The position numbers were made by a program, and so were the translations under genes. A DNA stretch of 60,895 nt from an uncultured bacterium (GTDB lineage: Bacteria > Verrucomicrobiota > Kiritimatiellia > RFP12 > UBA1067). The stretch's first letter is position 1; each line of letters starts with the position of its first letter. Shown one piece after another: positions 15,605-22,525 of this stretch. The notes beneath the pieces are model-generated. The model was not told the origin of the DNA. It did no database searches and saw nothing but the letters and a program-made list of their open reading frames with translations. Location: positions 1 to 60,895 of the forward strand of contig CADCOC010000005.1 of the NCBI GenBank assembly GCA_902802945.1, read 5' to 3'.

Positions 15605-17530
15605 ATGGCTATCACAGTAGATCATATCGCCGACGTCTCGTTCGCGAACCACTTCCTCCAGGGGGAGGCGCCCGTGAACGGGAAGATCACCGTCATGGGC
15701 AGCACGACCAACGGCAACACGTTCAACGTCAGGTTTGACGACGGCAAGGTGAACGTCCGCTTCGCAAGCGGCAACTTCTTCACGAACATGTTCCGCGGCA
15801 AGACCCTTTCGCGCCTCACGCAGACGCTCCAGGCGCAGTACGACAACTGGCTCGACGCGCAGGCCATAATCGAGGCTCAGCGGGCGACGGAGGCGAGGAT
15901 CACCGGCGGCTACAAGGACAACCCCAACGCCGGCAAGGTCGCCTCCGTGGTAGATGAGTTCAAGGCGGTGCTCGCAAAGGCCAATCCGCCGAATCTTGCC
16001 AAACTCAACTGGCAGCTTGACCAAGTTGCCAAGGTTGCCGCTCTCCGCAACACCCTCACGCGGGTGGAACTGGGATCCGACTGCGAAGAGAAGATCAAAT
16101 TGGCCAACCTGGCCATCCACGTCAAAGACAACGCGAAAGACCTCGACGAACACGGCAAGAAGGGCTACATCCTGCAGACGATCGACTCCGTCATCGACGG
16201 TTTCCTCCAGGTTGCCGCGCAGATGACCGACAAGACGAAGCAGGTCCCCGAGTTCATGTACGTCTTCAACGGCGGCTGCATGGAGGCGAAGAGCGGCAAT
16301 ATCCAGACTTGGCTCTCCCGCCAGGCCGGCATCACCAATGTCGCGCACTCCGACGAGTCGAAAGACCTCGCGTACAGCATCAACGCCGAGTTCAAGTGTA
16401 TCGCAGATGAGGTCCGCGAGCCGTACATTAAGGAGGCCCGCAAGTCCTGCGAGGCGGAGATTCGCGCCGAATGCGCCAAGCAGGGCATCACCGACGAGGA
16501 GATAATCGAAGAGACCATCGAGACCAAAGTCCAGCAGATCATCAATACCAAGGACGACGAGATTAAGCCGAAGATCCGCACGGCGCTCGAGACGTACGGC
16601 AAGTTCGCCCTCTACGAGGCCCTCGTCGGCGCGAAGCGTCCGATGACGGAAATCTCCAAGGACGAGGAGACAGAGGTGTGGACCGTCACGAAGCTCGTGG
16701 ACGCGAAGGGCGAACCGATCATGAAGCCCGTCTCGGCATACGACATCGACAACATCTTCTCAAAGATGGTCGACATGTACATGGAGGAAGCCGTGACGAT
16801 GGGGATGGTCGTCAACGAGACGCGCACTGCCGAGAACATCACCTTCGCTTCCCGGGCGGACTTCCGCGGCAACGCCGTCGTCGCCCTCGCCGAGAAGTAT
16901 GTCGCCGGAGAAGTCGACAAGGCCGAACTCGCCCGTCTCGTCAAGGCGGAGATTCCCTTTGCGGCCGAAATCCCGGAGGACAAGTTCGCCGAGTGCCTCG
17001 AAACGGCCCTGGGCGAAATCACGGCCCTCAAGCACGACGACCCCGTCGTGGCCAGGAAACAGTTCTTCAACTTCGTGCGCCACTACGCGAACGCAGCCTA
17101 CTTCGACAAGACGAACGACCTTGGACGCCTCGTCCACATCCTCGCGAGCCGCACTGCCATGCTTGCCGATCCCGAGAAGAACTTCCTCGCGAACATCGAC
17201 GGAATGGCGACCCGCTGCGCCCAGATGATGCGCAACGCCTACCCAGACAACAGCGTCAAGGTCGTACGAGTCAAGTCATATATCGTCACGGCGCTCAAGT
17301 CTCTGGCCCGGCAAAGCTTTCAGGGCAATGCTGAAAACAAGTTCGCCAAGGAATGCAAGATGGTCTTAGGCCGCCTCGCCCCCAACGGCGTCCTTTTCTC
17401 GGACAACGTAATCTACGACCTTGGCCACCGCGCCGCAGGCGCAGCTGAAGGGTATCTGTACGAAGACCTGGACCTCCTCCATAAGATGATACAGAAATTC
17501 AACAACGCCCGGATGAACTGGTATATGTGA
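15605..17530 (+). CDS. Large helical protein, candidate type III secretion substrate
   Basis: 641 residues, MAITVDHIADVSFANHF at the start. There is no signal peptide, membrane segment or recognised domain. It is predicted mostly helical, with acidic/basic stretches (residues ~270-330 rich in E/K/I) and a Q/N-containing C-terminus. GAAGGAG precedes the ATG. It is followed after 33 bases by a CesT-like chaperone gene. Effector-then-chaperone order, absence of a Sec signal and the shared upstream element with the kinase-like gene support a secreted effector or translocator. This is inference: no family match can be named. It could also be a structural cytoplasmic protein. Confidence 0.6.
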   Translation: MAITVDHIADVSFANHFLQGEAPVNGKITVMGSTTNGNTFNVRFDDGKVNVRFASGNFFTNMFRGKTLSRLTQTLQAQYDNWLDAQAIIEAQRATEARITGGYKDNPNAGKVASVVDEFKAVLAKANPPNLAKLNWQLDQVAKVAALRNTLTRVELGSDCEEKIKLANLAIHVKDNAKDLDEHGKKGYILQTIDSVIDGFLQVAAQMTDKTKQVPEFMYVFNGGCMEAKSGNIQTWLSRQAGITNVAHSDESKDLAYSINAEFKCIADEVREPYIKEARKSCEAEIRAECAKQGITDEEIIEETIETKVQQIINTKDDEIKPKIRTALETYGKFALYEALVGAKRPMTEISKDEETEVWTVTKLVDAKGEPIMKPVSAYDIDNIFSKMVDMYMEEAVTMGMVVNETRTAENITFASRADFRGNAVVALAEKYVAGEVDKAELARLVKAEIPFAAEIPEDKFAECLETALGEITALKHDDPVVARKQFFNFVRHYANAAYFDKTNDLGRLVHILASRTAMLADPEKNFLANIDGMATRCAQMMRNAYPDNSVKVVRVKSYIVTALKSLARQSFQGNAENKFAKECKMVLGRLAPNGVLFSDNVIYDLGHRAAGAAEGYLYEDLDLLHKMIQKFNNARMNWYM

Positions 17531-17563
17531 CAAGGGTGAACGGGCGGCAAGGAGAAATGTGAC

Positions 17564-18046
17564 ATGGAAATCATTGTACAAGACGCTGTTTCCGCCCTTG
17601 CCGCGCATGTCGGGATTCCCCTCGACCTGCGCGGCGGCTCCTGCGAGCTCCTCGTCGGGGACCAGCCGTTCTCCATCAGCCACGACGCCGCGCTGGAGCG
17701 CCTTGTCGTCTCCGCCCTCGTGGCGGACGATCTGCCGCCAGCTCCGTCGCGCCAGCTTGTCTGCGACCTTCTGAACCTCGGCTTCGGGATGATGCTGGAA
17801 GGGAGTGGGAGTCCGGCCGTCGCGCGCGACCCCGAGACGGGGTTCCTCGCCGCGTTCGCGATCTTCCCGCTCGCCACGCTCTCCCCGGCGGAGTTCCCCG
17901 AAGCCTTCGACAAGTTCGCGGCGTTCGCGACGGCCCTTGCCGACCGCCTCGACGCGGAGCGCGCCGGTATGTCGGTCACGCCGGAAGGCGAGCCTCCCGC
18001 CGACGGAGAGCCCCCGGCCTTCGCCCCCGGCCTCATCTCCGTCTAG
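17564..18046 (+). CDS. CesT/Tir-type secretion chaperone-like protein
   Basis: 160 residues, acidic, no export signal. The N-terminal helix with LAAHVGIPLDL, the strand-rich CELLVGDQPFSISHD, the LVVSALVADDLP hydrophobic segment and LLNLGFGMMLEGSGSPAVARDPETGFLA (cut at motif level) match the alpha-beta-beta-beta-alpha-beta-beta-alpha layout of class I type III chaperones. These bind effectors near their N-termini and keep them secretion-competent. AAGGAG precedes ATG 17564, and it is co-transcribed with the 15605 gene. The ~25-residue P/E-rich tail is an extension beyond the usual fold. No T3SS structural genes lie in this window. Confidence 0.7.
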   Translation: MEIIVQDAVSALAAHVGIPLDLRGGSCELLVGDQPFSISHDAALERLVVSALVADDLPPAPSRQLVCDLLNLGFGMMLEGSGSPAVARDPETGFLAAFAIFPLATLSPAEFPEAFDKFAAFATALADRLDAERAGMSVTPEGEPPADGEPPAFAPGLISV

Positions 18047-18077
18047 GCCAAGGTTCTAAACGCGGTCGCCATTTGCC

Positions 18078-18135
18078 GTCCAAAGTCCAAAGTCCTAAAT
18101 CCTTTGTCTTCAGTCTTTCGTCCTTTGTCCTCCCG
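18078..18135 (+). repeat. CAAAGTCC/CTTTGTCC low-complexity repeat
   Basis: Alternating CCAAAGTC, CCTTTGTC and TCTTTCGTCC units fill the gap after the chaperone gene. They can fold back on themselves weakly. No gene is seen here. Confidence 0.5.
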
Positions 18136-18147
18136 GCGTAAAAAGTG

Positions 18148-18153
18148 TATAAT
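18148..18153 (+). promoter_or_regulatory. Possible -10 element (TATAAT) with CGCC-like discriminator
   Basis: GTG-TATAAT-AATGCCG lies 94 bases before ATG 18242 and upstream of the bipartite element at 18185. If used, the bipartite element would be in the 5'-UTR. Confidence 0.4.
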
Positions 18154-18184
18154 AATGCCGTTCTGCCTCAATCGGAGAGGCGAC

Positions 18185-18214
18185 TGTAACCTTTGATCGT
18201 CTCGCGTGTAAACA
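18185..18214 (+). promoter_or_regulatory. Bipartite element TGTAACCTT-N10-GCGTGTAAACA, copy 2
   Basis: Identical blocks and gap to copy 1 at 15546-15575, ending 28 bases before ATG 18242. The 10-base spacers differ in sequence, so the conserved blocks look functional. Confidence 0.6.
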
Positions 18215-18241
18215 AGATGAAAAGTTAAAAGGAGACAATCC

Positions 18242-20926
18242 ATGCCGGTACAAAACGTGAACATCAACAACGTGTCGATGGACTACTTCCTTCGCGGCAC
18301 CGAAGCCGCGAAGCCGAAGAATGCGCCACAGGTGCCGCAAGAGGCGCAGGCGGACGCGAACGCGGTGGTTGCGCCGGAGTTGGAGGCCGCCGGCAAGATG
18401 GTGTCCCAGCTGGATGTTCTGCTCATGAAGGCCGCCAAGAACTCGACGAAGAGCCTCAGCGGGAAGCAGGTTGAGAAGAGGCTTCAGAAACTCGTGAGCG
18501 ATGGCGCGTTGAGCGCCGATTCGCTCAAGCTCCTCGCCAAGACGGCCGATACGGCCAAGATGACGCTCAAGGCGCTTGACAAGTTCACCGGCAGCCAGCT
18601 CGCGGAGGCGTTCGACAAGAATGGGGCGTTCAACGCGTCGACCAAGGTCGGCAAGGCGATCGCCGCAGCCGTCAAGTCGCAGCAGGTTCTCTCCGACCTC
18701 CTTGCACAGCTCGGCAACAGCCTGGACGTGATGTCCCGCCACGAGGAGGAGATGCTGCAGGCGAATCCGCAGTTCAAGGGCGTGGACGCGGAGCTCTTCA
18801 ACGAGGTGAACGACCTCCGGCAGCTCTGCGACCGCCGGGCGACGGAGATCAACCACCTCGCCTATCAGATGAAGGACTTCGCGGTGCATCTGGCGGCCAA
18901 CGGGAAGAACGCGGATCCCAACGTCAAGGCCATCCTCAAGGCCAAGGTCGACGAGCTGCTGCCGCGTCAGGCGCTGGCGATGCACGGCACGGCGGACGCG
19001 CTTGCAACCGTGAACGAGGAGGTGTCCAGCAAGCTGCGCCCGCTCGCGGAGAGGATCGACGCCTTCCGGCGCAACCCCTCGGCCACCATCGGTACGGACG
19101 AGTTCAACGCGCTGCAAAGCGACATCGAAAAGATGAAGGCGGCGCTGACGGACATCCGCAAGAACGGCATCGCCGTCGCAGGCGGGAAGATGGTGGTCGC
19201 GAAGGACATCATGAAAGCCCTCGAGAAGGGTGTCGCCAAGGCCGAGGAACTCTTCAGGACCGCCCGCCACGAGGTCATGCAGAAGGTTATCGCCAACTAC
19301 GTCGAAACCGCGAAATCGGTGCTTAGGGAGGACGCCGGCTACGAACGCGATTACGGCCAGGTTGACAAGGCGCACAGCAATGCGCTTAAATGCCGCGACG
19401 CCGTCTTTAAAGCAATGGACACCCTCGCCGAGGCCGTAAAGGATCACTCCAAAACGCTGAAAGAGATCAACGATCTCTACGCGGACTTGTGCAACAAGTG
19501 TGAGAGTCTGATGGCTGCGGCCAATAAAGCAAAGCGGGTGGACACCCCGTCAGCCGCTCGGCTCAACAAGCTGTTCGGACGTCTCAAAGCCGCCGGGACG
19601 GTGGTCAAAGGCCTCAAACAGATTATCGCCGGCATGCACGGCGACGACCGGTTCTTCACCGGCGCGGAGGCGATGGCGGTGTTCAAGGGGAAGGTCTCCG
19701 TCTCGTCGGTCGTCGAAGCCCGCGCGCGCGGGCTTCAGGATTCCGACGTCGATCCCGCGAACGAGGACGCCAACATTGTCTCGAAGCGCCTGCTCGGCTC
19801 TGGTTCGGCAGGCTCTGTGTACGAGCTGACGCGCAGCGACGGTAAGCAAGTCGTATTCAAGGGCGAGTCGGAGAGCCGTACGGGGCTTGCCTCCCTCGCG
19901 GCTGGCGCTGCCAAGAACTACGCCCCGGAACAGACGATCGTGAACCTCAACTTCGCCTCCAAGAAGGCTGCCGTCGCGCTTGGCATGGGCGACATGATCG
20001 TCAACTACTCGGCGGGATCGCACAATGGCGTGTTCGGCTTCTACATGGAGAAGGCGAAGGGCGTGACGCCCGATTCGCTGCGCTTTGAGGATCCACCCTC
20101 TTCGCCCGAGACCGGGATGTCGATGAAGGACTTCAAAAGCCTGCCTAAAAACGAGCAAAGCAAAGTCCTCGCCGACATCAAGCGCGAACTCAACCGCCTG
20201 CAGTGGCTTGACCTCGTGACCGGGCAGGCCGACCGCCACGGGCGCAACTACTTCGTCCACGTTGACGTGAAGACGCACAAGGTCACCGTCAAAGGCATCG
20301 ACAATGACGCCGGCTACTCGCAGTACCGCACCGGCGCGGTGAAGTTCACCTTCGACAAGAACCGTACCCAAACCTTCAAGGCGAAGCTCAAAAATTTGGC
20401 CAAGGAAATCGACTCGGGCCACATTGAAGAAGAGTGTGGACATCTGCTCACCGATCCCGGCATCAGCGCCGACGAAAACGGTTGCCTCACGGTAGACGCT
20501 TCAAAGATAAAGAACAAGGCCATCATCTACGTGATCAGGGACGTGACGGGCGTGAAGACCGTTGCCGTGCCGGACAAGATCGACAGCGAGACCTACAACG
20601 CCCTCATGGAACTGAAGGAGGGTCTGAAGCGCAACGCCTACCTCGACTCCATCCGCCCGCGCCTTTCGGAGGGCAGCTACAACGCGGCCGTCAGTCGCCT
20701 CGACGACGTGATTGCCTACGCCGAACGGCTCAAGGACAAAGACAAGGTCATCGAGGGGGCGGGCTGGCAGGATGTGCAGGAGGAGCCCGTCCAGACTGGC
20801 AAGGTGCCCATCCAGAAATGGGACGGGAGGGTGAAAAACGTCGGCGGCGACATCGAAAATTACGTCCACTTTCTTACCTGTCCGTCCTACTTCGCCCGCG
20901 ACCAGTTCACCAAGTTCTTTGGCTGA
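18242..20926 (+). CDS. Candidate effector with kinase-like catalytic core
   Basis: 894 residues with no signal peptide. Residues ~40-490 are helical and coiled-coil-like. From ~515 a kinase-like core appears: LLGSGSAGSVYEL (G-loop, ~515-527), a candidate ATP-binding Lys in VVFKGE (~539), TGQADRHGRNYF (catalytic loop, D664-H-G-R-N669) and KGIDNDAGY (metal-binding D687). The DRHxxN...D pattern resembles PI3/4-kinase, HipA and several pathogen effector kinases more than canonical HRD kinases. This suggests phosphorylation of a host protein or lipid. AAAAGGAG precedes ATG 18242. It shares its upstream element with the 15605 gene and lies just after the chaperone. The substrate is unknown. Confidence 0.65.
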   Translation: MPVQNVNINNVSMDYFLRGTEAAKPKNAPQVPQEAQADANAVVAPELEAAGKMVSQLDVLLMKAAKNSTKSLSGKQVEKRLQKLVSDGALSADSLKLLAKTADTAKMTLKALDKFTGSQLAEAFDKNGAFNASTKVGKAIAAAVKSQQVLSDLLAQLGNSLDVMSRHEEEMLQANPQFKGVDAELFNEVNDLRQLCDRRATEINHLAYQMKDFAVHLAANGKNADPNVKAILKAKVDELLPRQALAMHGTADALATVNEEVSSKLRPLAERIDAFRRNPSATIGTDEFNALQSDIEKMKAALTDIRKNGIAVAGGKMVVAKDIMKALEKGVAKAEELFRTARHEVMQKVIANYVETAKSVLREDAGYERDYGQVDKAHSNALKCRDAVFKAMDTLAEAVKDHSKTLKEINDLYADLCNKCESLMAAANKAKRVDTPSAARLNKLFGRLKAAGTVVKGLKQIIAGMHGDDRFFTGAEAMAVFKGKVSVSSVVEARARGLQDSDVDPANEDANIVSKRLLGSGSAGSVYELTRSDGKQVVFKGESESRTGLASLAAGAAKNYAPEQTIVNLNFASKKAAVALGMGDMIVNYSAGSHNGVFGFYMEKAKGVTPDSLRFEDPPSSPETGMSMKDFKSLPKNEQSKVLADIKRELNRLQWLDLVTGQADRHGRNYFVHVDVKTHKVTVKGIDNDAGYSQYRTGAVKFTFDKNRTQTFKAKLKNLAKEIDSGHIEEECGHLLTDPGISADENGCLTVDASKIKNKAIIYVIRDVTGVKTVAVPDKIDSETYNALMELKEGLKRNAYLDSIRPRLSEGSYNAAVSRLDDVIAYAERLKDKDKVIEGAGWQDVQEEPVQTGKVPIQKWDGRVKNVGGDIENYVHFLTCPSYFARDQFTKFFG

Positions 20927-20942
20927 GAAGGAAATTGTTTGG

Positions 20943-20948
20943 TAAAAT
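20943..20948 (+). promoter_or_regulatory. Possible extended -10 (TTGGTAAAAT) for GH20
   Basis: TGG-TAAAAT followed by AAACGCC and an ATG at 20956 that is in frame with the GH20 gene. This follows the same -10/CGCC/ATG pattern as at 4853 and 10387. Confidence 0.4.
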
Positions 20949-21006
20949 AAACGCCATGTCCCCCTCCCTGCACCTTCATGCAGGTGAGAAAAAAGAAAGG
21001 AACAAA

Positions 21007-22521
21007 ATGAAGTCATTGAGATTGGCCTTGTCGGCATGTACCGTCCTTATGGCGGAAGCCGCGACAGCGGCGGATTCCGCGCGACTGGCGATAATCCCCG
21101 CGCCGCGTGAGATGTCCGTGACCGGCGGCGAATGTGCCGCGAAATGCAAACCGAAGTTCGAGCAGGTGGCGTCCATCACGCCGGAGGGCTACGAGCTGTC
21201 GGTCAAGAAGGACGGCGTGACGATCCGCAGCTCCGACGCGGCGGGCGCGTTCTACGCGAAGATGACGCTCGCGCAGCTGAAGTCGCCGGGGAAGAAGACC
21301 CTCCCGTGCGTGGAGATCAAGGACGCGCCGCAGTACAAGTGGCGCGGGCTCCTCGTCGACGACTGCCGCCACTTCTTCGGCAAGGAGAAGATCAAGCGCG
21401 TGATCGACGTCATGTCGCAGCACAAGATGAACCGCCTCCACTGGCACCTCACCGACGACCAGGGATGGCGTCTTGACATTCCCGGCTACCCGGAACTCGC
21501 GCGCCATGCATCCGTCCGTGCGGCGAGCGCGAAGCACGGGACGCGTCCGCACGTGAACATGAAGGACTACTCGCACCTCCTCAACGGCGAGAAGTACGGT
21601 CCGTTCTTCTACACCGAGGCGGATATCAAGGAAATCCTCGCGTACGCGGCGGAACGCCACGTCGTCATCATTCCTGAGATCGAGTTGCCGGGCCACGTCT
21701 ATGCCGCGCTCTCGGCCTATCCAGAACTCGCGTGTTTCCCCGAGCGTCTGAAGGGCAAGGGACCGCTCTGTGCGTGGGGAATCGAGAAAGACGTCCTCTG
21801 CATCGGTAACGACAAGGCGGTGAAGTTCATGGAGGATGTCCTCGACTACGTGTGCAAGCTCTTCCCCGGAGACGTCGTACACATCGGCGGCGACGAGTGT
21901 CCGCAAGACCGCTGGAAGACGTGTCCGAAATGCCAGGCCCGCATGAAGAAGGAGGGTATCGCCGACGTCCATGGCCTGCAGCCGTGGATCACTCGCCACT
22001 TCGTCAAGTTCCTCGCGGCGCGCGGACGGCGTCCCATCGGCTGGGACGAGTACCTCCTCGGCGACGTTCCGAAGAGCGCGATCGGCATGAGCTGGCGCGC
22101 GGGCGGTGGCGGTGCCGGACACAAATTCCTCACGCCTCTTGAATGCGTCAAGCGTGGACACGACCTCGTGATGACGCCCCGCACGCACTGTTACATCGAC
22201 TATGGACAGGGCCTCAAGGACGATCCGTTCCAGTACATCGGCGGCAAGGTCACGCTCGAGAAATGCCATTCGTTCAATCCGTGCGAGGGTATCCCGCCGG
22301 AGCTTCGCGGGCACATCCTCGGCGGACAGGGCAACAACTGGTCCGAATATACCTGGAACGAGTACGACCTCGACTGGAAGATGTGGCCGCGTTCGTGCGC
22401 CCTCGCAGAGGCGGTGTGGACTGGTGACAGCAAACCTGACTTCGCAAATTTCCGCGCTCGCATGGAGACGCACAGGAAGCGTCTTATCGCCCAGGGCGTC
22501 AACTGCGCACCGCTGGAGTAA
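21007..22521 (+). CDS. Secreted beta-N-acetylhexosaminidase (GH20)
   Basis: 504 residues. MKSLRLALSACTVLMAEAATAA is a signal peptide. ATG 21007 has AAAGGA just upstream; an in-frame ATG at 20956 would add 17 residues. A GH20b N-terminal alpha/beta domain (~residues 25-95) leads into the barrel, with YKWRGLLVDDCRHF, HWHLTDDQGWRLDI and HIGGDECP carrying the D296-E297 pair. In this family Asp stabilises the acetamido group and Glu is the acid. It removes terminal GlcNAc or GalNAc from host glycans or chitin oligomers. Five bases separate it from the next glycosidase, so the two are co-transcribed. Confidence 0.92.
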   Translation: MKSLRLALSACTVLMAEAATAADSARLAIIPAPREMSVTGGECAAKCKPKFEQVASITPEGYELSVKKDGVTIRSSDAAGAFYAKMTLAQLKSPGKKTLPCVEIKDAPQYKWRGLLVDDCRHFFGKEKIKRVIDVMSQHKMNRLHWHLTDDQGWRLDIPGYPELARHASVRAASAKHGTRPHVNMKDYSHLLNGEKYGPFFYTEADIKEILAYAAERHVVIIPEIELPGHVYAALSAYPELACFPERLKGKGPLCAWGIEKDVLCIGNDKAVKFMEDVLDYVCKLFPGDVVHIGGDECPQDRWKTCPKCQARMKKEGIADVHGLQPWITRHFVKFLAARGRRPIGWDEYLLGDVPKSAIGMSWRAGGGGAGHKFLTPLECVKRGHDLVMTPRTHCYIDYGQGLKDDPFQYIGGKVTLEKCHSFNPCEGIPPELRGHILGGQGNNWSEYTWNEYDLDWKMWPRSCALAEAVWTGDSKPDFANFRARMETHRKRLIAQGVNCAPLE

Positions 22522-22525
22522 GACG

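Noticed and set aside
20434..21006. Long 5' extension of the GH20 frame into the kinase-like gene
   Set aside because: It overlaps the coding end of the 18242 gene in another frame and precedes a signal peptide, so it cannot be the real start.
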